Source: Lachnospiraceae bacterium (GTDB lineage Bacteria; Bacillota; Clostridia; Lachnospirales; Lachnospiraceae). From it: 64,000 bases of DNA. The position numbers and the translations under genes are program-made. Shown here piece by piece: positions 1 to 8,981 of this stretch (the first letter of the stretch is position 1; each line of letters opens with the position of its first letter). The notes under the pieces were generated by a model, which saw only the letters and a program-made list of their open reading frames with translations, did no database searches and was not told the DNA's origin. Location of the stretch: assembly GCA_024691425.1 (NCBI GenBank), contig JAILNQ010000016.1, positions 1 through 64,000 on the forward strand, given 5' to 3'.

Positions 1-50
1 CCTGCATACGAATCCGTAACGCAGAACGCCTTTGTTCACTTGATGTTAAA

Positions 51-86
51 CTGAAAAACGGAGCTGTAATCACTTACAGCCCCGTT
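51..86 (-). terminator. Rho-independent terminator candidate downstream of glgA
   Basis: Minus strand AACGGGGCTGTAA-gtga-TTACAGCTCCGTTTTTCAG: long stem followed by a T run. Confidence 0.65.
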
Positions 87-156
87 GCTTGCCACAATTA
101 TATGTTTTTAAACATGAAATGTCAATGATATACAGCTTAAATTCTGTTTCATTTCT

Positions 157-180
157 AAACCCGTCGAATACGACGGGTTT
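157..180. terminator. Perfect 10-bp hairpin 3' of glgA
   Basis: AAACCCGTCG-aata-CGACGGGTTT inverted repeat directly after the glgA stop; short T tracts only. Confidence 0.5.
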
Positions 181-228
181 AAAAATCCGGATTATATTCG
201 ATCATTCTTAGCTTACCAAGCAAAATCA

Positions 229-1671
229 TCATCCTATCAACCAGTCGTACAGCTCCTGATATTTCAGGGCGCTGACCTGCCAGCTGAAGTCCGCCGCCAT
301 TGCGCGGTCGACCATCTTGTTCCACTCGCGCTTCTTGTCGTAGTAAATACGTTCTGCGTTTCTGATGCAGCCGAGCATCTCATGCGCATTGTAGTTCATG
401 AACGAAAATCCCGTTCCGGTGCTCTCGTACTCGTTGTACGGTTCAACCGTATCCTTGAGGCCGCCGGTCTCACGGACTATAGGAAGCGTTCCGTAATGGA
501 GCGCCATGAGCTGCGACAGTCCGCACGGCTCAAAGAGCGACGGCATGAGGAATGCGTCCGAAGCCGCATATATCTTGTGGGACAATGCCTCTGAATAATA
601 TATGTTAGCGGAAACCTTGTTCGCGTACTTCCAGTCGAAGTGCCTGAACATGTTCTCGTAACGCTCCTCTCCGGTACCGAGAATGACGATCTGCACATTA
701 TCGCGGCACAGTTCATCCATGACGTATGCGATGAGATCGAATCCCTTCTGGTCCGTCAGACGGCTCACTATACCGATCATCATCTTCTTCTCGTCCTTAT
801 CGAGTCCGAGCTCCTCCTGAAGGGCAAGCTTGTTCTTGACCTTCTCTTTTCTGAAATCCTTTGCGTTGTAAGGATTTACTATGAACTTGTCGGTCGTCGG
901 ATTGTATTCGTCGTAATCTATTCCGTTGACGATACCTCGCAGGTCGTTCGCTCTTGCACGGAGCAGTCCGTCAAGACCCTCGCCGTAGAACGGCATCTTG
1001 ATCTCCTCAGCATATGTGTACGAAACGGTCGTGATCGCATCCGCGAAAACGAGTCCGCCTTTCAGCAGATTTCCGTCCTTGTACGCTTCAAGCTTATCGG
1101 GAGTGAAGAAATAATCGGGAAGGCCCGAAAGCGTCCTTACCGTCTCAACATCCCATACACCCTGGAACTTGAGGTTATGTATCGTCATCACAGACTTCAT
1201 GTTCCTGAAGAATTCACCCTCATGGAAGCGCTCCTTGAGGAATACCGGGATAAGTCCGGTCTGCCAGTCATGGCAGTGTACGACATCGGGCTGGAACCCG
1301 ACAACCGGCAGAACCGAGAGGACCGCCTTCGAGAAGAAGATGAACTTCTCGAGATCCCACAGGAGATCGCCGTAGGGCTTCGCTCCGGAGAAATAGAATT
1401 CGTTGTCAACGAAATAGAAGATCACACCGTCGTATTCCATCTTGAACACGCCGACATACTTGTTGTCATTGCCTATGTCCATGTAGAACGAATCGATGTA
1501 TTCCATCTTATCCGTGTACTCTTTCGACATGCACAGGTACTTCGGAATGATGACTCTGACATCGAAATATCTTTTGTCAAAACACTTCGGAAGAGAACCG
1601 ACAACATCGGCGAGTCCGCCCGTCTTTATGAACGGTACGCATTCAGATGCGGCAAATAAGATCTTCTTCAT
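229..1671 (-). CDS. glgA: Glycogen/starch synthase (GT5)
   Basis: N-terminal KILFAASECVPFIKTGGLADVVGSLPK (KTGGL motif) and C-terminal PSLFEPCGLSQLMALHYGTLPIVRETGGLKDTV. Confidence 0.97.
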   Translation of the reverse strand: MKKILFAASECVPFIKTGGLADVVGSLPKCFDKRYFDVRVIIPKYLCMSKEYTDKMEYIDSFYMDIGNDNKYVGVFKMEYDGVIFYFVDNEFYFSGAKPYGDLLWDLEKFIFFSKAVLSVLPVVGFQPDVVHCHDWQTGLIPVFLKERFHEGEFFRNMKSVMTIHNLKFQGVWDVETVRTLSGLPDYFFTPDKLEAYKDGNLLKGGLVFADAITTVSYTYAEEIKMPFYGEGLDGLLRARANDLRGIVNGIDYDEYNPTTDKFIVNPYNAKDFRKEKVKNKLALQEELGLDKDEKKMMIGIVSRLTDQKGFDLIAYVMDELCRDNVQIVILGTGEERYENMFRHFDWKYANKVSANIYYSEALSHKIYAASDAFLMPSLFEPCGLSQLMALHYGTLPIVRETGGLKDTVEPYNEYESTGTGFSFMNYNAHEMLGCIRNAERIYYDKKREWNKMVDRAMAADFSWQVSALKYQELYDWLIG

Positions 1672-1733
1672 TGGCTTACCTCCTGAGAGTGGAATTATAA
1701 GCAGAAATCAAAGCAATTTCTATTATATCACAT

Positions 1734-3842
1734 TTAGCTGTCCGCTAAAACCGCATCCTCGCTTCCGGTATCCTCTTTTCCGGCATCCTTGCTTCCGTTG
1801 CTCATCTTCTGCATATAGTCGTCCTTCGGCATGGGCTTTGCGAAATAGAATCCCTGGATCATGTCGCATCCCTGCTCCGCGAGAAAATCGACCTGATCCC
1901 TGTCTTCGATTCCTTCCGCAACTGTACGCATATTGAGGTTTCTTGCGAGTTTTATGGCTTCCGTGACAACTATGCGCCCTCTTCCGTCCGCACCGTCATT
2001 CCTGAAGAAATCGGCATCGAGCTTCAGAACGTCGAGCGGCATCTCCTTGAGCGAGTTGAGAGATGAATAACCCGCACCGAAATCATCCATGGACACGGTG
2101 AAACCGTACTCTTTAAGCCTCTTGATCGTAGCTATCATAGCGTTCTTGTCGTCAAAGAATGCGCTCTCCGTAAGCTCGAGCTCAATGAGATCATGCGGAG
2201 TTCCTGCCAAATCCACGATATCCCTTATCTGCTCCGCAAGGTCGCTCTCGATGAAGTGGGATCTCGATACGTTCACGGAAACCGGAACGCATTTATATCC
2301 GCTGTCGAGCCATGCCCTCTGGTCTTTTGCAACGTGACTGAGCATGTAATGGTCTATCTTCGTGATGAATCCGTTCTTCTCGAAAATCGGGATGAACCTT
2401 CCCGGGCTTATCATGCCGTGAACCGGGCTGTTCCACCTGATGAGCGCCTCGGCTCCCTTAAGCTCATTCGTCCTCGGATCGTACTTGGGCTGATAATATA
2501 CGAGGAATTCCTCGTTCTCTAGCGCCTTATCCTGATTTTCGTTTATCATGTCGATCCATTTCTGTTCCTCAACGATCTTATCGTCGAAGAAAGCTATGGC
2601 AGAATCATCGCCTGTTATGGTCGCCCTTGCGGCTCCTGCATTGTTGTATTCTCTCTCTATGTCGATGTTCCTGCGCGACGTGATCTTACCGTCCACAGTG
2701 CTTCCGACCATGTCGACACCGACCCAGAAACTGAACTTATGCTCATTATTGATGTTCTCGAGCTCTGATATGATCCTTCTTATCCTGTCCTCAAGGTAGT
2801 CTTTTTCGTGGAATGTGAGCATCATGGCAAAATGCGCCGCCGAATGATGCGCGATCAGTTCTTTTTTACCGGCATTGTGCTCGAGCACGCTATACACGCT
2901 TCGGAGCATGTTCTCACCTTCCTTGACCGAATGGCACACGCAGAAATTCCTGTAGTTTACGAACACGACATCAAGGATCGCATATCTTCCCGACGAGCCT
3001 GATTTTCTGATGATCTTCTCCGCGTTTGCGACGAACCACGGCCAGTTATGCTTTCCGGTAAGCTCGTCCATGAAGAAAAGTTCGTTGACTTTCCTTCTGT
3101 AGCGGATATTCTTGCAGATGTAAACGATTATGCAGATGAGCGTTATGATCGAAAGCAGCACGATGACCGATGCGAGAAGGCCGAATATCTTCAGTTCCCT
3201 GAAATACACGGAAAAATATGCTTTGCATACCATATGCCGTCCGCCTGAGATCGGAACATCGATCCAGAACGGCAGCCTGACAAAATCACCCTGCGCGGAG
3301 CTGAGAACTGCGTTATAGGTTGCACGGCTTGTAAGCGTGCTCATCAGGACAGCCATGTCTATCCTGATTCTGCCGTTTACACCCGGAGTGACCATGCGCA
3401 GCTGCGTATCGGGGTAAACAGTAACGGCCGATTCAGTGCCGATGTCGATATTCATGTTATCATGTATCTCTTCACCGACCTCTTGTGCGAGCGCAAGGAC
3501 ATCTATTGTTCCGCCGGACTTAAGGTCGCACGTGTTGTTTCCGTATCCGCCTATGATCTTGCCGGACTCATCGATTATTATGTAGTCGTTTCCGGGCTCG
3601 TTGATGAGCGCATAAACCTCTTCATTGCCTGTCTTTTCGGCAGATTCATAAACGGCCGCCTGTTTCTGCGCCCTGAAGTTCTCGTCCCTGATCTTCGAAT
3701 CCGCTATATAGAGGCCGAACACCGACAGCATCACGGCGAATGCAACGAAGATCAGCAGCGTTACAAAAACAAATCCGGTAAATGATCCGGCAGCATATGA
3801 GAACTTCAGCCTGTTGAGTTTTTTCTTTTTTATGTCTTTCAT
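1734..3842 (-). CDS. Membrane protein with degenerate GGDEF and EAL domains (putative c-di-GMP phosphodiesterase)
   Basis: N-terminal TM plus extracellular sensor region, second TM; GGDEF position degenerate (HHSAAHF); EAL motifs GAEALIRW, ELELTES, DDFGAGYSSL, VAEGIED. Confidence 0.9.
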   Translation of the reverse strand: MKDIKKKKLNRLKFSYAAGSFTGFVFVTLLIFVAFAVMLSVFGLYIADSKIRDENFRAQKQAAVYESAEKTGNEEVYALINEPGNDYIIIDESGKIIGGYGNNTCDLKSGGTIDVLALAQEVGEEIHDNMNIDIGTESAVTVYPDTQLRMVTPGVNGRIRIDMAVLMSTLTSRATYNAVLSSAQGDFVRLPFWIDVPISGGRHMVCKAYFSVYFRELKIFGLLASVIVLLSIITLICIIVYICKNIRYRRKVNELFFMDELTGKHNWPWFVANAEKIIRKSGSSGRYAILDVVFVNYRNFCVCHSVKEGENMLRSVYSVLEHNAGKKELIAHHSAAHFAMMLTFHEKDYLEDRIRRIISELENINNEHKFSFWVGVDMVGSTVDGKITSRRNIDIEREYNNAGAARATITGDDSAIAFFDDKIVEEQKWIDMINENQDKALENEEFLVYYQPKYDPRTNELKGAEALIRWNSPVHGMISPGRFIPIFEKNGFITKIDHYMLSHVAKDQRAWLDSGYKCVPVSVNVSRSHFIESDLAEQIRDIVDLAGTPHDLIELELTESAFFDDKNAMIATIKRLKEYGFTVSMDDFGAGYSSLNSLKEMPLDVLKLDADFFRNDGADGRGRIVVTEAIKLARNLNMRTVAEGIEDRDQVDFLAEQGCDMIQGFYFAKPMPKDDYMQKMSNGSKDAGKEDTGSEDAVLADS

Positions 3843-3940
3843 GTTCCGGCTCCTTTTCGCTTTATCATTGGCCCATCATAGTACTGACAGATGATACAGC
3901 CCAATTCTTTAACCTGCCTTTATGAGCGGTTAAAACTTCA

Positions 3941-3970
3941 TTAAAAAAAGAGGCGTCAGGGACTGACGCG
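3941..3970 (-). terminator. Rho-independent terminator overlapping the stop codon of the recN-distal gene
   Basis: Minus strand GCGTCAgtcccTGACGCCTCTTTTTTT. Confidence 0.75.
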
Positions 3971-5176
3971 CTCGATATCATAAGATCCTGAATAAGAATC
4001 AACGACGTTCTTCTTAACGCGGGCCGAGAAATACGACTCCGACAGTATAGAGGGTGATGAAAAATCATATGAACAGCTTCCGTCGCTGTTCTTTATTATA
4101 TCCGAGAACCTGACCGCGCCGTACGCCGTGCACGCCGTCCCGTCGGCCTGCGAGATCCTCACTTCATATATGATGTCGAGATCATTGTAAGAAAGCCCGA
4201 GATCTCCTGCCTTCTCAGGGAAAACGCTCTTGAAATACGAACTTATGTATTTCGGGGTTCCGTACGTGAATGTTGCCTTCTGGTTTATATACACCGGCAC
4301 GAGATTCGCTTCGCAGAAAATCCTCACGCCGTATTCGTTCGCGTCCGCAAACGCCTTCTTTCCGGCTTCTATGGCCTCTTTGAGTACAGAAGACGGAAGG
4401 TCTGCCGCGCTCGAGATGTATTCGGCATCTGAACCCGCAACGTAATCGCGCGTGCACTCTTCCATCGGCTTATCAACGACATAGCCGGTCTCGGTGCACA
4501 TCTCTTCGGTGTATTTTGCCTGAACCGTCACGACATCCCCTGCCGCGTAGTATTCCTTCGGCTCGACGATCTCGAAGATCATCCTGCTGACGAGCGGATT
4601 CGGGCTCGTATTCTCAAGCGAGATCGTAAGGTCCGGAGATATTCCGGTAAATGACACCTTAAGGCCGTCGAAAACCTCGTCCGATGAGATCTTCGTTGCG
4701 TTCTGAAGGCCGTTTACAGTATAGCTTTCCTTATTGTTCTTTATATCTATCTTCAGCTTTTTCGCAATCTGCCTGTCGCACGTTCCTATGACGGTAACAT
4801 TGGCTCCATTTATGAGAGCGGTAGAATTCGGAACGGAAAAATCAAGGCTCTGTCTGAACTTGGCATAGTCGCTGTCTTCGACCTTCTCGGCGTGAAACCA
4901 TGAAGAATCATAATCCTCCTTGACCGATGACAGGAGGGCATCTACCGCAGAATCATCAACAGATACCGTAACATTTCCGTCACCGTTGATGCCTGAAAAC
5001 TCGACTTTCGCAAGGCTCGTCAGATCAATGGATTCGTAAGGAAGGAACATGGTCGCGCGCATTACAATGAAAACGCATAAAGTAAACAGCAACGCAAAGA
5101 TAAGAATGATGATCCTTCTCCTGCGTCGCCTTATGACTCCGACCTTTCTTTTTCTTCTTGCTGCTGATGATGCCAA
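3956..5176 (-). CDS. Membrane-anchored extracellular protein of unknown function
   Basis: Arg-rich N-terminus followed by a single TM segment (IIILIFALLFTLCVFIVM); long ORF starting 1 bp after the recN stop. Confidence 0.75.
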   Translation of the reverse strand: MASSAARRKRKVGVIRRRRRRIIILIFALLFTLCVFIVMRATMFLPYESIDLTSLAKVEFSGINGDGNVTVSVDDSAVDALLSSVKEDYDSSWFHAEKVEDSDYAKFRQSLDFSVPNSTALINGANVTVIGTCDRQIAKKLKIDIKNNKESYTVNGLQNATKISSDEVFDGLKVSFTGISPDLTISLENTSPNPLVSRMIFEIVEPKEYYAAGDVVTVQAKYTEEMCTETGYVVDKPMEECTRDYVAGSDAEYISSAADLPSSVLKEAIEAGKKAFADANEYGVRIFCEANLVPVYINQKATFTYGTPKYISSYFKSVFPEKAGDLGLSYNDLDIIYEVRISQADGTACTAYGAVRFSDIIKNSDGSCSYDFSSPSILSESYFSARVKKNVVDSYSGSYDIERVSP

Positions 5177-5177
5177 A

Positions 5178-6857
5178 TTATGACTCCCCTGTAAGTCCGT
5201 ACATATCTTTCAGTTCAGCCGCGCTCTTTCTCACCGCCTCGGTGATGTCCGAACCGGCCATCATCCTCGCGAGCTCATCGACCGACTGTTCATACGAAAG
5301 CTTAATGACTTTCGTGCTCGTATGCATTCCCTCGGCGCTCTTCTCGATAAGGAAATGAGACGCCGCATGGCTTGCTATCTGCGGAAGATGGGTTACCGCG
5401 ATGACCTGGTGATTCTTAGCTATATCGGACATCCTGTCCGCGACGAGCTGTGCCGTCTTTCCGCTGATCCCCGTATCTATTTCATCGAAAATCATCGTTC
5501 CGATGCTGTCGCGCTTCGCAAGAACAGATTTCAGCGCGAGCATAATCCTTGAAAGCTCACCGCCGGAAGCTACGTTCGCGAGCGGTTTCAGGCTCTCGCC
5601 GGGATTTGTTGAGATCGTGAACTCGACTTCATCATATCCATTGCGGGACATTCTCTCGCTTTTTGTTATCGTGATCTCGAATCTCGCATCTAGGAAGTTA
5701 AGATTCCCGAGCGCCTCACATATGTCCTTCTGAAGGAGCCCCGCCTCCTTATGCCTGATGGACGATGCGCGTGCGCAAGCCTCAGCAAGTATATCATATA
5801 ACTGATCTTTTTTGAACTTCAGGTCCGAAAGATACGTCTCATAATCCGCAAATTTCTCTATTTTATCCTGTTCTTCCGAAAGACGCGCCAGAATCTGTTC
5901 TATCGTCTGACCGTATTTCATCTTCAGGCTGTTTATCGTATCAAGGCGCTCGCCGGTTCTCGCATAGTCCTCCGGCGAGAATTCAAGGCTCTCCTCATAG
6001 TCCGTAAGACAGCGGATGCAGTCGGTTATGATGTCCTCGGCGGCAAGAAGCTGCTCATATGCGCTCTCGGCCCCATGATCAAGTTCCGATATCTGGCGCA
6101 GCTGCGAAACGCAGTGGCTCACGGCGGCGGAAGCGCTTGCGCTGTCGTATGAAAGCGTGTTCATAACAGATCCGAGGAGCTCGGCTATCTTCCGGGCGTT
6201 GTTCATGCGCCTGTAGTCTTCCTCGAGCTTCTCATCCTCTCCGGGATTGAGTGCGGCGGATTCTATCTCGCCTACGACGAATTTCGAATAGTCCATATCC
6301 CTCGAAACCGAATCCTTAGACACAAGGGCTTTTTCATACTCCTCTTCGGCCGCTTTATATCTGTCATAAGCATCTCTAAGTTTACATAACTCCTGCTCAA
6401 GCTCCTCTCCGCAGAAGCTGTCGAGTAACAGTCCGTGATTTTTCTTATGAAGGAGCGACTGGTGCTCATGCTGTCCGTGGATGTCTATAAGATGCTCGGC
6501 AATCTCGCGTATCCGCGAAGCAGTCACGTTCTCTCCGTTGACCTTGCAGCTCGATCTTCCATTCACGATCCGGCGCTGGAGTATGACCTGATCGTCAGTT
6601 AACATAACATCTAGGTCCGTAAGAGCCTTCCTTGTCTCTTCATCCTCTACGGCAAAGACGAGCTCACAGAGCGCGTTGTCGTTTTCGTCCCTTACCGCTT
6701 CTTTGGGCATGCGCTCGCCGAGAGCGAAATTGACAGAATCAATGAGGATCGATTTTCCGGCACCGGTCTCACCCGTAAGGATGTTAAGGCCGTCGGTAAA
6801 ATCGATCTCTACATCATCTATGAGAGCTATGTTTCTTACATGCAGACTCTGTAGCAT
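5178..6857 (-). CDS. recN: DNA repair protein RecN
   Basis: MLQSLHVRNIALIDDVEIDFTDGLNILTGETGAGKSILIDSVNFALGER; C-terminal FDEIDTGISGKTAQLV. Confidence 0.97.
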   Translation of the reverse strand: MLQSLHVRNIALIDDVEIDFTDGLNILTGETGAGKSILIDSVNFALGERMPKEAVRDENDNALCELVFAVEDEETRKALTDLDVMLTDDQVILQRRIVNGRSSCKVNGENVTASRIREIAEHLIDIHGQHEHQSLLHKKNHGLLLDSFCGEELEQELCKLRDAYDRYKAAEEEYEKALVSKDSVSRDMDYSKFVVGEIESAALNPGEDEKLEEDYRRMNNARKIAELLGSVMNTLSYDSASASAAVSHCVSQLRQISELDHGAESAYEQLLAAEDIITDCIRCLTDYEESLEFSPEDYARTGERLDTINSLKMKYGQTIEQILARLSEEQDKIEKFADYETYLSDLKFKKDQLYDILAEACARASSIRHKEAGLLQKDICEALGNLNFLDARFEITITKSERMSRNGYDEVEFTISTNPGESLKPLANVASGGELSRIMLALKSVLAKRDSIGTMIFDEIDTGISGKTAQLVADRMSDIAKNHQVIAVTHLPQIASHAASHFLIEKSAEGMHTSTKVIKLSYEQSVDELARMMAGSDITEAVRKSAAELKDMYGLTGES

Positions 6858-7318
6858 CAGCTGTCTGAACCTCCGATGAGCCTCTCGATCATCGCGATGA
6901 CTGAAGGAACGTCATCCACCGACCGGACTGCGCACATTATAGTATCATCGCCTGCGATGCATCCTACCATCTTCGGAATGCTCATGGCATCTATTGCGGC
7001 GGCTACCGCCATCGCCATTCCTGAAACAGTCTTTATGACAAGAATGTTCGATGCGGCTTCCATGGAGACAAATCCGGCGCGCAGTATACCGACGAGCCTG
7101 TCGCCGTCGAACGTCTCCTTCGCGGAGGACGGCGCATAGCACTGCCGGCCCGATGAAGACGGGACTTTCCGGAGGTTGAGCTGCTTGATATCCCTTGATA
7201 CCGTAGCCTGCGTGACGCTATAACCCGCTTTTCCTAAAAGAGCGGCAAGCTCCTCCTGCGTCTCGACCTCCGTCTGCTGTATTATCTCCATTATTTTCTG
7301 GTGTCTGTAATTCTTCAT
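6857..7318 (-). CDS. argR: Arginine repressor
   Basis: MKNYRHQKIMEIIQQTEVETQEELAALLGKAGYSVTQATVSRDIKQLNL; C-terminal GCIAGDDTIMCAV. Confidence 0.95.
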   Translation of the reverse strand: MKNYRHQKIMEIIQQTEVETQEELAALLGKAGYSVTQATVSRDIKQLNLRKVPSSSGRQCYAPSSAKETFDGDRLVGILRAGFVSMEAASNILVIKTVSGMAMAVAAAIDAMSIPKMVGCIAGDDTIMCAVRSVDDVPSVIAMIERLIGGSDS

Positions 7319-7325
7319 ATTCTGA

Positions 7326-8177
7326 TCACATCTTTCTCGAAAGAACCTCGAGGAAGCTCTCTTTGCTGAGCTTTATGAGCCTTGTGAAAACCTCGGCCTT
7401 CCTTATGATCACTCCGTCGTTATCTGAAAGCGGTATCGCATCGCTTCCGTCAAAATATACCCCGGTGTTCCTCTTGCGCCTTCCTGACGGCTTTGCGAGC
7501 CTTATAACGACGGTGTCTGCGGCAGAGAGCACGACAGAACGGCTCACGACCTCGAGCGGACATATGGGCGTTATCACTATCATCGAAGAACCCGGCTCGA
7601 TTATCGGGCCACCTGCGGACATATTGTATGCGGTCGACCCGGTAGGCGTCGCAACAATTACTCCGTCTCCGGAGATCGTCGTAAGATACGTGCCGTTGAC
7701 TTCTATGCGGAAAGTACCGACGCTCGATCCTGATGCCTTCACAACAATATCATTGACAGCGTACATGCTTTCCAGCTCTTCGCCATTAATAACGGGTGTC
7801 CCCGAAAGCATCATCCGCTCAACTACGTCAAAATCATCGCTCATGAGCTTATCAAGAGCAGGTGTTATCATTTCCTTGTCGACCTCGGCGAGATACCCGA
7901 GATGCCCCGTGTTCACTCCGATCATCGGGATTTTCTTAGGAGCGAGTATTCCGGCCGACTGTATGAAAGTGCCGTCGCCTCCGAGGACTATAACGGCCTC
8001 CGTCGTATCCGGCAGATCCTTGATCTTCCTTATCTCTTCGCTTTCGGGATCGCTGTCGCGCTCTATTGCGACATATCCGCACTTCCTTCCGTGCGACACA
8101 AGGTAATCGCGTATCTGAAGAGCCCTTTCGCTCCCCGGATCCCTGTTCTCATTTGTTATCACGAAAAATCTGTCCAT
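7326..8177 (-). CDS. nadK: NAD kinase
   Basis: VLGGDGTFIQSAG, GVNTGHLGYLAEVD, TPTGSTAYNMSAGGPI motifs. Confidence 0.95.
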   Translation of the reverse strand: MDRFFVITNENRDPGSERALQIRDYLVSHGRKCGYVAIERDSDPESEEIRKIKDLPDTTEAVIVLGGDGTFIQSAGILAPKKIPMIGVNTGHLGYLAEVDKEMITPALDKLMSDDFDVVERMMLSGTPVINGEELESMYAVNDIVVKASGSSVGTFRIEVNGTYLTTISGDGVIVATPTGSTAYNMSAGGPIIEPGSSMIVITPICPLEVVSRSVVLSAADTVVIRLAKPSGRRKRNTGVYFDGSDAIPLSDNDGVIIRKAEVFTRLIKLSKESFLEVLSRKM

Positions 8178-8981
8178 CTACAACCTCTCAAAAGCCTCTT
8201 TGGTGACCGCTCCAATGAGCTCTTTCAGCTCCGCCTCCTGTGACACGCCGTCCTTTATGAGATAAAGCAGGTATTCTATGTTGCCCTCAGGACCTCTTAT
8301 CGGTGAATATGTAAGCCCTGTGGGCGCGAATCCGTTATCAGCTGCCGCGCCGATGATCCTTTCTATGACCTCCTCATGAACCTTGCGGTCCCTGACGATT
8401 CCTTTCTTTCCGACCTGCTCCCGGCCTGCCTCAAACTGCGGTTTTATCAGGCAGACCATGCCGGCCCCGCCAGTAAGCAGCGGATAAGCCGCCGGTAGTA
8501 TCTTATCGAGCGATATGAACGAAACATCCGCTGACGCGAAATCTATGGCATCTTCTATCATATCCTCTGTAACATAGCGGAAGTTGGTCTTTTCCATGCA
8601 GACGACGCGCTCATCGCTGCGAAGCTTCCATGCGAGCTGGCCGCGCCCTGAATCTATCGCATAGACTTTCGCGGCCCCCCTCTGGAGCATGCAGTCCGTA
8701 AAGCCTCCCGTGGAGCTGCCTATATCCATGCAGATCTTTCCCTGAAGCTCTATCGGAAACACACCAAGTGCCTTCTCGAGCTTGAAACCGCCGCGGCTCA
8801 CGTACGGGAGGGGATTGCCCTTTACGACTACTTCCGCCTCGTCCTCATCGAACGTGGCGCCCGCTTTGTCCTCGCGTTCGCCGTTCACGAACACGTTCCC
8901 GCTCATGATCACGGCCTTCGCTTTCTCCCTTGATTCGGCGAGCCCTCTGTTCACCAGTATCAGATCGAGCCTAGTCTTCAT
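8178..8981 (-). CDS. tlyA: TlyA family RNA methyltransferase / hemolysin
   Basis: S4 domain (MKTRLDLILVNRGLAESREKAKAVIMSGNVFVNG) plus FtsJ-like MTase (DIGSSTGGFTDCMLQRGAAKVYAIDSGRGQL). Confidence 0.93.
   Translation of the reverse strand: MKTRLDLILVNRGLAESREKAKAVIMSGNVFVNGEREDKAGATFDEDEAEVVVKGNPLPYVSRGGFKLEKALGVFPIELQGKICMDIGSSTGGFTDCMLQRGAAKVYAIDSGRGQLAWKLRSDERVVCMEKTNFRYVTEDMIEDAIDFASADVSFISLDKILPAAYPLLTGGAGMVCLIKPQFEAGREQVGKKGIVRDRKVHEEVIERIIGAAADNGFAPTGLTYSPIRGPEGNIEYLLYLIKDGVSQEAELKELIGAVTKEAFERL

Noticed and set aside
640-1659. 339-aa plus-strand ORF
   Set aside because: Antisense shadow of glgA with no recognisable domain.
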